Source: Pseudomonas sp. Irchel 3E20 (GTDB lineage: Bacteria > Pseudomonadota > Gammaproteobacteria > Pseudomonadales > Pseudomonadaceae). From it: DNA of 64,000 bases. Of the stretch, positions 16,943 through 26,610 are shown piece by piece. The first letter of the stretch is position 1; every line of letters starts with the position of its first letter. The translations under genes were made by a program, and so were the position numbers. The notes beneath the pieces were generated by a model, which did no database searches, was not told where the DNA came from, and saw nothing but the letters and a program-made list of their open reading frames with translations. Location of the stretch: positions 62,001 to 126,000 of the forward strand of contig NZ_FYEE01000004.1 in the NCBI RefSeq assembly GCF_900187645.1, written 5' to 3'.

Positions 16943-16960
16943 AAATGAAACGCCGTTTTA
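16943..16960 (+). promoter_or_regulatory. KdgR-like operator 2
   Basis: aaatgaaacgccgtttta, an imperfect palindrome close to the enterobacterial KdgR consensus half-site TGAAAC. It is positioned just after the -10, over the start of transcription. Confidence 0.6.
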
Positions 16961-17004
16961 AAAAGCCAGAAAGTCCGGCAGCGTCCTGCCCTCTGGCTCA
17001 TTCC

Positions 17005-17012
17005 AATAAGAA
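17005..17012 (+). promoter_or_regulatory. Crc/Hfq CA motif upstream of kdgK
   Basis: aataagaa fits AAnAAnAA, 17 bases before the kdgK start. Hfq/Crc binding to such motifs represses translation during catabolite repression in Pseudomonas. Confidence 0.4.
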
Positions 17013-17028
17013 ACCAAGGCGCGCAGTG

Positions 17029-18015
17029 ATGACCGATACCCCCGGGCAATCCCCCCGTACCGCAACACCCGGCCCCGTGAAGGTGGCGTTGGTGGGCGAG
17101 TGCATGATCGAGATGCGCGGTGAAGCCGATGCCGTGTTCAGCCAGACCTTCGGCGGTGACACCCTCAACGCCGCCGTCTACCTCGCTCGCCTGACCTGCC
17201 GCGATGCCGTGGGTGTGCAGTACATCACCGCCCTCGGTGCCGATTCCTTCAGCGCCGCCATGCGCCAGTTGTGGCGTGACGAAGGGGTGGGCGAGGCTCA
17301 TGTGCGGGTGATCGACGACGCATTGCCGGGGCTGTATTTCATCCAGACCGACGCCCAAGGCGAACGCCGCTTCCTTTACTGGCGCGGCGAAGCAGCGGCG
17401 CGGCGCACCTTTGATGGCCCCGAGGCGGACGCCGTGCTGGGCGCCCTGGCCGGCTACGACTACCTGTACCTGAGCGGCATCAGCCTGGCGATCCTCACCG
17501 TCAGCGGCCGCGAACGTCTGATGCAGGCCCTGGCCACGGCACGCCGGGGCGGTACGCGCATCGTCTTCGACAACAATTACCGCCCGCACCTGTGGCCCGA
17601 CGCCGCCACCGCGCGCCAGGCCTACCAGCAAATGCTGGGCCTGACCGACATGGCCCTGGTCACCTGGGAAGACGACGCGCAGTTGTTCGGCTACGCCGAT
17701 GCCGACACCTTGCTGCGGGCCTATGCCGAGTCGGGCGTGGGCGAAGTGGCCCTCAAGCGCGGCGCCGACAGTTGCCTGCTGCAATGCCCGGCCGGGCGCT
17801 TTGAAGTGCCCGCCGAACAGGTGCGGCAGATCGTCGACACCACCGCCGCCGGTGACTCCTTCAGCGCCGCTTACCTGGCCTGCCGCCTGCAAGGTGGCGC
17901 ACCGCAAACGGCGGCGCGCTGGGGCCATCGCCTGGCGGCGCAAGTGGTGCAGCACCGCGGCGCGCTGATCCCGCGTGCCGCCATGCCTTCCTTTACTTGT
18001 GCCGCAGAGGTCTGA
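17029..18015 (+). CDS. kdgK: 2-keto-3-deoxygluconate kinase
   Basis: A 328-residue PfkB-family sugar kinase that phosphorylates KDG to KDPG. It shows the family start [15 protein letters not shown], the substrate-side [15 protein letters not shown] and the C-terminal ATP/catalytic signature [15 protein letters not shown] near residue 270, with the catalytic Asp. Start at ATG 17029 (a GTG directly upstream is possible). It is the first gene of the operon. Its leader carries an AAnAAnAA motif (17005-17012), a candidate Hfq/Crc site. Confidence 0.92.
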   Translation: MTDTPGQSPRTATPGPVKVALVGECMIEMRGEADAVFSQTFGGDTLNAAVYLARLTCRDAVGVQYITALGADSFSAAMRQLWRDEGVGEAHVRVIDDALPGLYFIQTDAQGERRFLYWRGEAAARRTFDGPEADAVLGALAGYDYLYLSGISLAILTVSGRERLMQALATARRGGTRIVFDNNYRPHLWPDAATARQAYQQMLGLTDMALVTWEDDAQLFGYADADTLLRAYAESGVGEVALKRGADSCLLQCPAGRFEVPAEQVRQIVDTTAAGDSFSAAYLACRLQGGAPQTAARWGHRLAAQVVQHRGALIPRAAMPSFTCAAEV

Positions 18016-18019
18016 ACCG

Positions 18020-19231
18020 ATGAAAATCCTTGAAGCGCGCGTGATTGTGACCTGCCCGGGGCGCAACCTGGTGACCCTGAAGATCGTCACCGACCAGGGT
18101 ATTTATGGCCTTGGCGACGCCACCTTGAATGGCCGCGAACTGGCGGTGGTGGCGTACCTTGAAGAACACGTGCTGCCGGCCCTGATTGGCCGCGATGCGC
18201 AGCGCATCGAAGACATCTGGCAGTACCTCTACCGCGGTGCCTACTGGCGCCGGGGGCCGGTGACCATGACCGCGATTGCCGCTGTGGACGTGGCGCTGTG
18301 GGACATCAAGGCCAAGGCCGCCAACATGCCGCTGTACCAATTGCTCGGCGGCAAGAGCCGCGAGCGGGTGATGGTCTACGGCCACGCCACCGGCAAGGAC
18401 ATCGACGGTTGCCTGGAGGAGGTGGCCCGCCATGTCGAGCAGGGCTACAAAGCCGTGCGCGTGCAGTGCGGCATCCCCGGCATCGTCACCACCTATGGCG
18501 TAGCCAAGCGCAGCGGCGAGCGTTATGAACCGGCCGACAGCGACCTGCCCGCCGAACACGTGTGGGACACCGCCAAGTACCTTAACCACGTGCCCAAGCT
18601 GTTCGCCGCCGTGCGCGAACATTTTGGCGATGACCTGCACATCCTCCACGACGTGCACCACCGCCTCACTCCCATCGAGGCCGGGCGCCTGGGCAAAGCG
18701 GTGGAACCCTACAACCTGTTCTGGCTGGAAGACTGCACCCCGGCCGAGAACCAGCAAGCATTCCGGCTGATCCGCCAGCACACCACCACGCCACTGGCGG
18801 TGGGCGAGGTGTTCAACTCGATCCATGACTGCCGCGAGCTGATCCAGGAACAACTGATCGACTACATTCGCGCCACCCTGGTGCACGCCGGGGGCATCAC
18901 CCATGTGCGCCGCATCGCCGATTTCGCCGCGCTGTACCAGGTGCGTACCGGGTTCCATGGCGCTACTGACCTGTCGCCGGTGTGCATGGGCGCGGCGCTG
19001 CATTTCGACACCTGGGTGCCCAACTTCGGCATCCAGGAGCACATGCCCCACGACGCACGGATCGACGAAGTCTTCCCCCACGCCTACCGCTTTGACGACG
19101 GCCACTTCACCCCTGGCGAAACCCCGGGCCATGGCGTGGACATCGACGAAGACCTAGCCGCGCGCTACCCCTACAAACGCGCCAGCCTGCCGGTCAATCG
19201 CCTTGAAGACGGCACGCTCTGGCACTGGTAG
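18020..19231 (+). CDS. manD: D-mannonate dehydratase, enolase superfamily (ManD type)
   Basis: A 403-residue enolase-superfamily protein, exactly ManD-like in length. Metal ligands and catalytic residues are visible: ILHDVHHRL (Asp and His), [10 protein letters not shown] (Glu), VGEVFNS (Glu) and HGATDLSPV. The N-terminal capping domain starts [18 protein letters not shown]. ManD enzymes dehydrate D-mannonate (some D-gluconate) to 2-keto-3-deoxygluconate, at widely different rates. Here it is redundant with UxuA later in the same operon, so it may act on a different aldonate. Start at ATG 18020, four bases after the kdgK stop. Confidence 0.88.
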   Translation: MKILEARVIVTCPGRNLVTLKIVTDQGIYGLGDATLNGRELAVVAYLEEHVLPALIGRDAQRIEDIWQYLYRGAYWRRGPVTMTAIAAVDVALWDIKAKAANMPLYQLLGGKSRERVMVYGHATGKDIDGCLEEVARHVEQGYKAVRVQCGIPGIVTTYGVAKRSGERYEPADSDLPAEHVWDTAKYLNHVPKLFAAVREHFGDDLHILHDVHHRLTPIEAGRLGKAVEPYNLFWLEDCTPAENQQAFRLIRQHTTTPLAVGEVFNSIHDCRELIQEQLIDYIRATLVHAGGITHVRRIADFAALYQVRTGFHGATDLSPVCMGAALHFDTWVPNFGIQEHMPHDARIDEVFPHAYRFDDGHFTPGETPGHGVDIDEDLAARYPYKRASLPVNRLEDGTLWHW

Positions 19232-19299
19232 GCGAGCTGTTGCACGACTGTTCAATAACTACAAGAAACGGGGCGTCACGTCCTGACAGGAGTTACCCG

Positions 19300-20331
19300 A
19301 TGAAAGCTTTTCAAGTGCGAGCACCGTTTGAATTCGGCCTGGCCCAGGTGGACGCGCCGCAACTGGCGGCCGGCGAAGTCAAGGTGGACGTGGCGTACGC
19401 CGGCATCTGCGGCTCGGACATGCACATCATCCATGGCCAGAACGCTTTCGTGCGCTTCCCCCGGGTCACCGGCCACGAGTTCTCCGGCGTCGTGCGCCAG
19501 GTGGGCGAGGGCGTCAGCCACCTCAGTGTCGGCGATCGGGTGTGCATCGACCCGGTCATCAGTTGCGGCACCTGCTATCCGTGCCGCATTAACCGGCCCA
19601 ACGTCTGCACCCACCTGCAAGTGATCGGCGTGCACCGCGACGGCGGTTTCAGCGAACAGGTCTGCGTGCCCGCCAGCAACGCTCATCGCCTGCCCGACGG
19701 CATGCCGCTGAGCCACGCGGCGCTGGTGGAACCCTATTCCATCGCCCTCAACGTGCTCGACCGCATGCAACCCCACCCTGGCGACAGCCTGCTGATCTAC
19801 GGCGCCGGGGTCATCGGCCTGACCCTGGTGCAAATGGCCCGCGCCCTGGGGCTGACCGACATCACCGTCACCGACGTGCTCGACGCGCGGCTGGACACCG
19901 CCCGCGCCTTGGGCGCCAGCCGCACCCTCAACGGCAAGGAGGTGGACGTCGAGGCGAGCATGCAGGCCCTCACCGGCGGCGAAGGCGTGCCGCTGATTGT
20001 CGATGCCGCGTGCATCCCGGCGCTGATGCCGCAAATGGTGCGCCTGGCCTCGCCGGCCGGGCGTATCGGCTTGCTGGGCTTCAACGCGGTGCCCAGCGAT
20101 CTGGTGCAACTGGAGATGATTAAAAAGGAACTGACCCTGGTGGGCTCACGCCTGAACAACCGCAAGTTCCCGCGGGTGATCGAACTGATCGCCAGCGGCC
20201 AGTTGCAGGTCCAGGCAATGATTAGCCACCGCGTGACCTTCGACGACATGCCGGGGGCCATCGAGCTGATCGAGAAACACCCCGAGCAGACCCGCAAGGT
20301 GCTGGTGCAACTGAGCGACGCTCACCCTTAA
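19300..20331 (+). CDS. Zinc-dependent alcohol dehydrogenase, RspB / L-gulonate 5-dehydrogenase-like
   Basis: A 343-residue medium-chain dehydrogenase. The catalytic zinc site is at CGSDMHIIHG and GHEFSG. The structural zinc cluster of four cysteines is CGTCYPCRINRPNVC. The Rossmann motif is YGAGVIGLTLVQMA. Pairing with a ManD gene is the RspA-RspB arrangement, and homologues next to ManD oxidise L-gulonate to D-fructuronate. That would feed the UxuB-UxuA steps encoded downstream. Strong ribosome site (caggag). Exact substrate unproved. Confidence 0.85.
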   Translation: MKAFQVRAPFEFGLAQVDAPQLAAGEVKVDVAYAGICGSDMHIIHGQNAFVRFPRVTGHEFSGVVRQVGEGVSHLSVGDRVCIDPVISCGTCYPCRINRPNVCTHLQVIGVHRDGGFSEQVCVPASNAHRLPDGMPLSHAALVEPYSIALNVLDRMQPHPGDSLLIYGAGVIGLTLVQMARALGLTDITVTDVLDARLDTARALGASRTLNGKEVDVEASMQALTGGEGVPLIVDAACIPALMPQMVRLASPAGRIGLLGFNAVPSDLVQLEMIKKELTLVGSRLNNRKFPRVIELIASGQLQVQAMISHRVTFDDMPGAIELIEKHPEQTRKVLVQLSDAHP

Positions 20332-20379
20332 GCGCTACAAAAGCGCCGCGTGCCCCCACCGGGCACCCTCACCGAATAC

Positions 20380-20387
20380 AACAAGAA
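20380..20387 (+). promoter_or_regulatory. Crc/Hfq CA motif upstream of the MFS gene
   Basis: aacaagaa fits AAnAAnAA and lies just before the gggagg ribosome site of the transporter gene, where Hfq/Crc would block initiation. Confidence 0.4.
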
Positions 20388-20401
20388 CGCGGGAGGTTTC
20401 A

Positions 20402-21682
20402 ATGTTTGGTCAAGGTCGTACCTTAGTCATCGTCATGCTGTTTCTGGCAGGCGTCATCAATTACCTGGATCGCTCGGCACTGTCCGTGGCGGCCCCATTC
20501 ATCCAGAAGGACTACGGTCTGACCACGGGTGAAATGGGCATGATCTTCAGCAGCTTCTTCGTTGGCTACGCGGCGTTCAACTTCATCGGTGGCTGGGCCG
20601 CCGACCGCTACGGCGCCAAGACCACGCTGCTGCTGGCCATGGTGCTGTGGTCGCTGTTCAGCGGCCTGACCGTGCTGACGGTGGGCTTCGCCTCGCTGGT
20701 GCTGATCCGCATCCTGTTCGGCATGGGCGAAGGCCCGCTGGCCGTGACCACCAGCAAAATGGTCAACAACTGGTACACCCCGCGCCAACGGGCGCGAGCC
20801 CTGGGTTCGTCGATGTCGGGCACGCCCCTGGGCGGCGCCATCTCCGGGCCGGTGGTGGGCTTTATCGCCATCAGCTACGGCTGGAAGGTGTCGTTCATCA
20901 TCATTATGTTGGTGGGCCTGATCTGGGCGGCGGTCTGGTACAAGTTCGTCAAGGACAAGCCCACCGGCCAGGTGGCGCAAGAGATCCAGGACGCCGAAGG
21001 CCAGAGCGAAACCGCCAGCCTGGCCGTGCAGCCGCTGCGTTACTACCTCAAGCAGCCCACCGTGCTGTTCACCTCCCTGGCGTTCTTTTCCTATAACTAC
21101 ACACTGTTTTTCTTCCTGACCTGGTTCCCCAGCTACCTGACCATGGCCCATGGCCTGAACGTCAAGGACATGAGCATCGCCACCGTCATCCCCTGGTTGC
21201 TGGGCTTCCTCGGCCTGGCCCTGGGCGGGTTCATCTCCGACTTCGTGTTCAAGAAGACCGGGCGCATGATGTTCTCGCGCAAAGTGGTGCTGGTGAGTTG
21301 CCTGCTGGCCTGCGCCGCCTGCATCGGTGTCGCCGGGCTGGTGACCACCCTCTACCCAGCGGTGATTCTGGTCGCCCTGGCGGTGTTCTTCCTGTACCTG
21401 ACCGGCGCGATCTACTGGGCGATCATCCAGGACACCGTGCCGGCGGCGCGGGTGGGCGGGGTCAGTGGCTTCATGCACTTTCTGGCCAACACCTCGGGCA
21501 TCATCGGCCCGACCCTGACCGGGTTTCTGGTGCAGTTCACCGGCTCGTTCACCAGTGCCTTCCTGCTGGCCGGGCTGCTCACCGTAATCGGCGCAGTGTG
21601 TGTGGCACGCTATGTCAAACCCCTGGCGCCCAGCGACGCGAACACCGCAGCGCACGCCAGCCTCAAGCCCCGCACGGCCTGA
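20402..21682 (+). CDS. MFS transporter, anion:cation symporter family (hexuronate/aldonate)
   Basis: A 426-residue, 12-span transporter. The first span reads VIVMLFLAGVINYLDRSALSV, matching the NYxDR motif of the ExuT/GudP-type symporters. The second-third loop GGWAADRYGAK is the MFS signature. It is embedded in the mannonate operon, so it probably imports the substrate acid (fructuronate, gulonate or similar). Ribosome site gggagg at 20391-20396. Confidence 0.9.
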   Translation: MFGQGRTLVIVMLFLAGVINYLDRSALSVAAPFIQKDYGLTTGEMGMIFSSFFVGYAAFNFIGGWAADRYGAKTTLLLAMVLWSLFSGLTVLTVGFASLVLIRILFGMGEGPLAVTTSKMVNNWYTPRQRARALGSSMSGTPLGGAISGPVVGFIAISYGWKVSFIIIMLVGLIWAAVWYKFVKDKPTGQVAQEIQDAEGQSETASLAVQPLRYYLKQPTVLFTSLAFFSYNYTLFFFLTWFPSYLTMAHGLNVKDMSIATVIPWLLGFLGLALGGFISDFVFKKTGRMMFSRKVVLVSCLLACAACIGVAGLVTTLYPAVILVALAVFFLYLTGAIYWAIIQDTVPAARVGGVSGFMHFLANTSGIIGPTLTGFLVQFTGSFTSAFLLAGLLTVIGAVCVARYVKPLAPSDANTAAHASLKPRTA

Positions 21683-21709
21683 GCCGTCGTGAGCAAAAGG
21701 AGAGACGCC

Positions 21710-23149
21710 ATGCCAGTCGTGCCTGCGGCCACGCCGGCCCCCGCCATCGGCATCGTGCACCTGGGCCTGGGGGCGTTCCACCGCGCCCATCAGGCGGTGT
21801 ACCTGCAACGCCACCACAACCGCCACGGCCAGGGCGGCTGGGGCCTGTGCAGCGCCAACCTGCGCAGCAACAGCGCCTTGGTCGAGCAACTGCGCGATCA
21901 GGCCTGTACCTACCATGTGGCCGAGTACCGCGACCGCGAACAGGCGACGCTGCGCCAGATCAATGTGCTGCGCGAAGCCCTGTACGTGGGCGAGGGCGGC
22001 CAGGACCTGGAGCGCCTGCTGCAACGCATGGCCGCGCCCGCCACCTGCATCGTCACTCTGACCGTCACCGAAAAGGGCTACTGCCTGAGCCCGGCCAACG
22101 GCCAGTTGCGCCTCGACGATCCGGTCATCGCCCATGACCTGGCCCACCCCCAGGCGCCGCGCAGCGCCCCGGGCATCGTCCTCGAAGCCTTGCGCCGGCG
22201 CCGCGCGGCGGGCACCCCGGCTTTTACGGTGCTGTGTTGCGACAACATGCCCGACAACGGCCAGCGCACCCGCGCCGCCGTCAGCGGCTTGGCCAGGGCT
22301 CAGGACGCGGACCTGGCGCAGTGGATCGACACCCAAGTGGCGTTCCCCAGCAGCATGGTCGACCGCATCGTCCCGGCCATGGACGCCGATGCCTTCACGC
22401 ACCTGGAACAGCAACTGGGCTGCGCCGACCGCGCCGCCGTGGTGTGCGAAAGCTTCAGCCAATGGGTGATCGAGGACCACTTCCCCCTCGGCCGCCCAGG
22501 TTGGGAGGCCGAAGGCGTGCAGATGGTCGCGGATGTACAGCCCTTCGAGACCATGAAACTGCGCATGCTCAACGGCAGCCATTCCCTGCTGGCCTATGTC
22601 GGTCTGCTGGCGGGCCACCGCACCGTGTGCGAGGCCATTGCCGACCCGGCGCTGGCCCGTTTCATCCGCCGCTACCTGCTGGACGAAGCGGCGCCCACCC
22701 TGGCCGTGTCCGCGGGTATCGACCTGCCCACCTACGCCAACCAGTTGCTGGCGCGGTTTGCCAATGACAGCCTGCAACACCCCTTGCGCCAGATCGCCAT
22801 GGACGGTTCGCAAAAACTGCCCCAGCGCTGGCTGCACGGCGCGCAGCACCTGCTGGAGCAGGGCCGCGGCATTGCCTGCACGGCCTTGGGCGTGGCGGCG
22901 TGGATCCGTTGCTGTACCCAGGCCCTGCCCGGCGCCGCCGCGCCCCTTGCCAACGACCCGTTGCACGCCACCTACGCCGACCTCGCCGCACGCTGGCAGG
23001 GCGCGGCGCTGGTGGACGCCTTTCTCGACCTGCGGGATGTATTCGCGCTGGAACTGGCCGAGCGCCCCGCGTTGCGCGACGCCGTACAACAGGCCTACGC
23101 CGCCCTGGCGCGCGATGGCCTGCCCCAACTCTTGAACGCTCACGCCTGA
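21710..23149 (+). CDS. uxuB: Mannitol dehydrogenase-family oxidoreductase, fructuronate reductase-like
   Basis: A 479-residue polyol-specific long-chain dehydrogenase. N-terminal [18 protein letters not shown] binds [12 protein letters not shown] and CCDNMPDNG are family motifs, and [11 protein letters not shown] carries the catalytic Lys and adjacent Asn/His. Fructuronate reductase interconverts D-fructuronate and D-mannonate. The ATG at 21710 is chosen because aaggaga lies six bases upstream; an earlier in-frame GTG is weaker. The operon context (uxuA next) supports UxuB. Confidence 0.88.
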   Translation: MPVVPAATPAPAIGIVHLGLGAFHRAHQAVYLQRHHNRHGQGGWGLCSANLRSNSALVEQLRDQACTYHVAEYRDREQATLRQINVLREALYVGEGGQDLERLLQRMAAPATCIVTLTVTEKGYCLSPANGQLRLDDPVIAHDLAHPQAPRSAPGIVLEALRRRRAAGTPAFTVLCCDNMPDNGQRTRAAVSGLARAQDADLAQWIDTQVAFPSSMVDRIVPAMDADAFTHLEQQLGCADRAAVVCESFSQWVIEDHFPLGRPGWEAEGVQMVADVQPFETMKLRMLNGSHSLLAYVGLLAGHRTVCEAIADPALARFIRRYLLDEAAPTLAVSAGIDLPTYANQLLARFANDSLQHPLRQIAMDGSQKLPQRWLHGAQHLLEQGRGIACTALGVAAWIRCCTQALPGAAAPLANDPLHATYADLAARWQGAALVDAFLDLRDVFALELAERPALRDAVQQAYAALARDGLPQLLNAHA

Positions 23150-23150
23150 C

Positions 23151-23158
23151 AACAAAAA
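23151..23158 (+). promoter_or_regulatory. Crc/Hfq CA motif at uxuA ribosome site
   Basis: aacaaaaa fits AAnAAnAA and abuts the aagga ribosome site of uxuA (ATG 23169). Confidence 0.35.
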
Positions 23159-23168
23159 GGAACATCAC

Positions 23169-24341
23169 ATGGAACAGACTTGGCGCTGGTTTGGCCCCCA
23201 AGACCCGATCTCCCTGGCCGATGTGCGCCAGACCGGAGCCACCGGGATCGTCACCGCCCTGCATGAAATTCCCAACGGCCAGGTGTGGCCGGTGGACGCC
23301 ATTGCGGCGCGCAAACAGATGATCGAAGCCGCCGGCCTGACCTGGTCGGTGGTCGAGAGCATCCCCGTGCACGAGGACATCAAACGCGGCTGCGGGCGGC
23401 GCGACGAATACATCGCCAACTATCAGCAGAGCGTGCGCAACCTGGCCGCCTGCGGCATCGATATCGTCTGCTACAACTTCATGCCGATCCTGGACTGGAC
23501 CCGCACCGACCTGGCTTTCGAGCTGGAAGACGGCGGCTGGGCCCTGCGTTTTGACCAGACGGCGTTCGCCGCGTTCGACCTGTTCATCCTCAAGCGCCCC
23601 GGCGCCGGGGCCGAGTACAGCGGCGAAGATATTGCCCAAGCGCAGGCCTACTTCGCGCAACTGAGCGAGGAGGGCCGCCAAACCCTGGTCAACACCTTGA
23701 TCGCCGGCCTGCCGGGCGCCGAGGAGCACTACAGCCTCGAAGATTTTCGCGCCTTGCTGGCCACCTACGCCCAGATCGACGAAAGCACATTGCGCGAGCA
23801 CCTGGGGCACTTCCTGCGCCAAGTGATCCCGGTGGCCGAGGAGGTGGGCGTGCGCATGGCCATCCACCCGGACGACCCGCCGCGGGCGCTGCTGGGCCTG
23901 CCGCGCATTCTTTCCACCGCCGCCGACGCGCAGTGGCTGCTGGACGTTGCGCCGAGCCCGGCCAATGGCCTGACGTTCTGCACCGGCTCCTACGGCGTGC
24001 GCGCCGACAACGACCTGGTTGCCATGGCCAAGCAGTTCGCACCGCGCATCTACTTCACCCACCTGCGCTCCACCCGCCGCGAAGCGGACCCGCGCAGCTT
24101 CCACGAAGCCCACCACTTGGGCGGCGACGTGGACATGGTCGGCGTGATAAGCGCCCTGGTGGCCGAAGAACGCCGCCGCGAACGCGAAGGCGGCCCGCGC
24201 TTGCCCCTGCGCCCGGACCACGGCCATCAACTGCTCGACGACCAACACCGCCACAGCAACCCCGGCTACTCCCTGATCGGCCGCCTCAAAGGCCTGGCGG
24301 AAATCCGCGGGGTCGAACTGGCGGTGCGCGCGGCGCACTGA
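23169..24341 (+). CDS. uxuA: Mannonate dehydratase
   Basis: A 390-residue TIM-barrel mannonate dehydratase, close to the usual 394. It converts D-mannonate to 2-keto-3-deoxygluconate. Family landmarks are [25 protein letters not shown], the [15 protein letters not shown] metal-site region, AIHPDDPP, and the C-terminal [12 protein letters not shown]. It is the last gene of the kdgK operon. The unrelated ManD in the same operon nominally performs the same reaction. Confidence 0.93.
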   Translation: MEQTWRWFGPQDPISLADVRQTGATGIVTALHEIPNGQVWPVDAIAARKQMIEAAGLTWSVVESIPVHEDIKRGCGRRDEYIANYQQSVRNLAACGIDIVCYNFMPILDWTRTDLAFELEDGGWALRFDQTAFAAFDLFILKRPGAGAEYSGEDIAQAQAYFAQLSEEGRQTLVNTLIAGLPGAEEHYSLEDFRALLATYAQIDESTLREHLGHFLRQVIPVAEEVGVRMAIHPDDPPRALLGLPRILSTAADAQWLLDVAPSPANGLTFCTGSYGVRADNDLVAMAKQFAPRIYFTHLRSTRREADPRSFHEAHHLGGDVDMVGVISALVAEERRREREGGPRLPLRPDHGHQLLDDQHRHSNPGYSLIGRLKGLAEIRGVELAVRAAH

Positions 24342-24990
24342 CTACAGGGACAACACTGCCGCTCCCACAAGAAAACACTGCCACTGCACTGTGGGAGCGG
24401 GCCTGCCCGCGATGAGGTCAGTACAGGCGCTGCACTTTGGGCGGTTGGAACGCAGCCATCGCGAGCAGGCTCGCTCCCACAATGGAACATGAATGCCCGC
24501 CACAAACCCCACTCCCACCCCACTTGAACTGTGGGAGCGGGCCCGCCCGCAATGAGGCCAGTACCGGCGCTGCACTTTGGGCGGTTGGAACGCAGCCATC
24601 GCGAGCAGGCTCGCTCCCACAATGGAACATGAATGCCCGCCACAAACCCCACTCCCACCCCACTTGAACTGTGGGAGCGGGCCTGCCCGCGATGAGGTCA
24701 GTACAGGCGCTGCATCTCTACCAGCCCCACCCCCGCTATCGCGGGCAAGCGCAGCGCCGCCCGGCCCCCATAAAGGGTGGGTGTCTGATGCCCGCTCAGC
24801 CATTTTCTTGACGTCAATCTTCCTAAAAAATGCCTCCGGTCAAGGGCTTGATTGATCGTTCAATTAAAATGACGCGGCATATTCGCGTACATGAATCGAT
24901 CCGGGGGGCTAGAGTGCAAGCAAGGCGTTGGGGTACATCCGTTTTCAAATGCGCCGCCCGCCGGCCGGGTTTCACCAAGGAGCATTTGAA
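24342..24990. other. Intergenic region with REP-based tandem repeat
   Basis: 649 bases with no credible gene. Most is REP material: a fragment at about 24358-24370, a 140-bp tandem repeat (24391-24714), and a reverse REP at about 24736-24778. The final 200 bases (24790-24990) are AT-richer and should hold the chemoreceptor promoter, but no clear box was found. Open frames here on the minus strand are repeat-driven artefacts. Confidence 0.8.
24391..24714. repeat. 140-bp tandem repeat containing REP doublets, 2.3 copies
   Basis: Copies at 24391-24530, 24531-24670 and partial 24671-24714 have an exact 140-base period. Each starts with gtgggagcgggcc (REP, plus) and holds an inverted REP (gccatcgcgagcaggctcgc) and a spacer ending ccccacttgaact. 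Copies differ at only a few positions (for example gcctgcccgcgatgaggtc against gcccgcccgcaatgaggcc). A REPIN unit has therefore been tandemly duplicated. Confidence 0.9.
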
Positions 24991-26610
24991 ATGGCCACAT
25001 TAAGCACTGCGCAACGCATCATGCTGGGTTTTGCCATGGCGCCGCTGGCCATGTCGGGCATTGCCCTCTACGCCTTGAACGACCTGGCGACGCTCAAGGA
25101 GCAGGCCGTGGTGATCGTGAAGCAGGATTGGCCGAAAATCGAGCCGCTGATGCTGATCGCCACCGGGGTGCGGGACAACGGCAAGAGCACCCGCGATTTG
25201 CTCATTGGCGCAGACAACGGCCAAGTGCAGCAACGCATCGACACCACCAAGCAGCGCATCACCCAGGCCCTGGCCACTTTGGAGCCGCTGTTCTACCTGC
25301 CTGAAGGCCAGGCCGCGTTCGCCGAACTCAAGCGCCACCGCGAGGCCTATGTAGCGGCGTTCACCCAGGTGCAGGCGTCGATTCGCCAGGGCGACAAAGC
25401 CGCTGCCATGGCCCAGTTGCAGCAGCAGGTGATGCCCGCAGAGCAGCAGGTGTACCAGAGCCTGGATGCGCTGATGGCCCTGCAGGAGCGGATTTTCGTC
25501 GAGCGCGAACAGGTCGCCCAGAGCCTCTACAACAGTGCGCGGCTGAACATGCTGGGCCTGTTCGTGCTGTGCCTGGCGGCGGTGATCGGTGTCGCCACAC
25601 TGGTGATCCGCAGCGTCACTCGGCCGTTGGGCGGTGAACCGGACCAAGCGGCACGGGTGCTGAACCAGATCGCCGAAGGCGACCTGACCATCGCCGTGCC
25701 CGTGGCCGGCAGCGCGCCAGGCAGTGTGATGCGCAACATGCAGCACATGCAGGACAACCTCAACACCATGGTCAAGCAGATTGCCGCCTGCGTGGACAGC
25801 GTCGCCAGTTCTTCCGAGGAACTGAGCACCGTCAGCGGCCAGACCACCGCCAACCTGCAACTGCAAGGTCAAGAGATCGAGCAGGCAGCCACGGCGGTCA
25901 ACGAAATGACGGCAGCAGTGGACGAGGTGGCGCGCAACGCGGTGAGCACCAGTGAAGCTTCGCGCCTGTCGGAGCAGACCGCCCAACGCGGCCGCGCCCA
26001 GGTCGGGGAAACCGTGGCTTCCATCAGCGCCCTGGCTGATGGCGTGGTCGAAACCTCGGCACGCATCCAGCAACTGGCCGCGCGGGTGCAGGACATCAGC
26101 ACCGTGCTGGAAGTGATCCGCAGCATCGCCGAGCAGACCAACCTGTTGGCCCTTAACGCCGCCATCGAAGCGGCCCGCGCCGGGGACGCCGGCCGTGGCT
26201 TCGCGGTGGTGGCCGATGAAGTGCGGGCCTTGGCCCATCGCACCCAGGTGTCCACCGCGGAAATCGAGCAGATGATCGGCAATATCCGCCTCGACACCGG
26301 CCACGCCGTGACCGCGATGCACGACAGCAGCCAACTGGTCCAGGCCACCTTGCAGATCGCCCGTCGCTCCGGCGAGGCGCTGGAGGAGATCACCCAGTCC
26401 ATCTCGCAGATCAACGAGCGCAACCTGATGATTGCCAGCGCCACCGAAGAACAGGCCCTGGTGGCCCGCGAGGTGGACCGCAACCTGATGGGCATCCGCA
26501 GCCTGTCCGAGCAGGTATTGCTGGGTGCCCGTCACACCCAGGTGGCGGGGGATGAACTGGCGCAAATGGCCGGCGAACTGAACCAGACCGTCGCCCGCTT
26601 CAAGGTCTAG
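24991..26610 (+). CDS. Methyl-accepting chemotaxis protein
   Basis: A 539-residue chemoreceptor. The first span is about 8-29. A periplasmic helical-bundle sensor follows (30-185, four-helix-bundle type by length and heptad pattern), then a second span (about 186-206). The HAMP region has the Pseudomonas-style start [10 protein letters not shown]. The signalling domain has the conserved hairpin [39 protein letters not shown]. There is no C-terminal CheR/CheB pentapeptide. Start at ATG 24991 after aaggag. Ligand unknown; it lies next to the hexuronate operon but separated by repeats. Its stop overlaps the convergent gene by 11 bases. Confidence 0.92.
   Translation: MATLSTAQRIMLGFAMAPLAMSGIALYALNDLATLKEQAVVIVKQDWPKIEPLMLIATGVRDNGKSTRDLLIGADNGQVQQRIDTTKQRITQALATLEPLFYLPEGQAAFAELKRHREAYVAAFTQVQASIRQGDKAAAMAQLQQQVMPAEQQVYQSLDALMALQERIFVEREQVAQSLYNSARLNMLGLFVLCLAAVIGVATLVIRSVTRPLGGEPDQAARVLNQIAEGDLTIAVPVAGSAPGSVMRNMQHMQDNLNTMVKQIAACVDSVASSSEELSTVSGQTTANLQLQGQEIEQAATAVNEMTAAVDEVARNAVSTSEASRLSEQTAQRGRAQVGETVASISALADGVVETSARIQQLAARVQDISTVLEVIRSIAEQTNLLALNAAIEAARAGDAGRGFAVVADEVRALAHRTQVSTAEIEQMIGNIRLDTGHAVTAMHDSSQLVQATLQIARRSGEALEEITQSISQINERNLMIASATEEQALVAREVDRNLMGIRSLSEQVLLGARHTQVAGDELAQMAGELNQTVARFKV

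Noticed and set aside
16471..17028. N-terminal extension of kdgK
   Set aside because: It overlaps the IclR gene and the operator region; homology begins after 17029.
20423..23155. 910-residue open frame on the minus strand opposite MFS/uxuB
   Set aside because: Antisense to well-supported genes; composition (His/Gln/Gly-rich) is typical of a shadow frame in high-G+C DNA.
24391..24714. Regularly spaced repeats considered as a CRISPR array
   Set aside because: Repeat units are 140 bp and contiguous with near-identical spacers; no cas genes. They are REP-based tandem copies.
24266..24803. Minus-strand open frames in the repeat region
   Set aside because: They repeat the same peptide because of the DNA repeat; no ribosome site and no domain.
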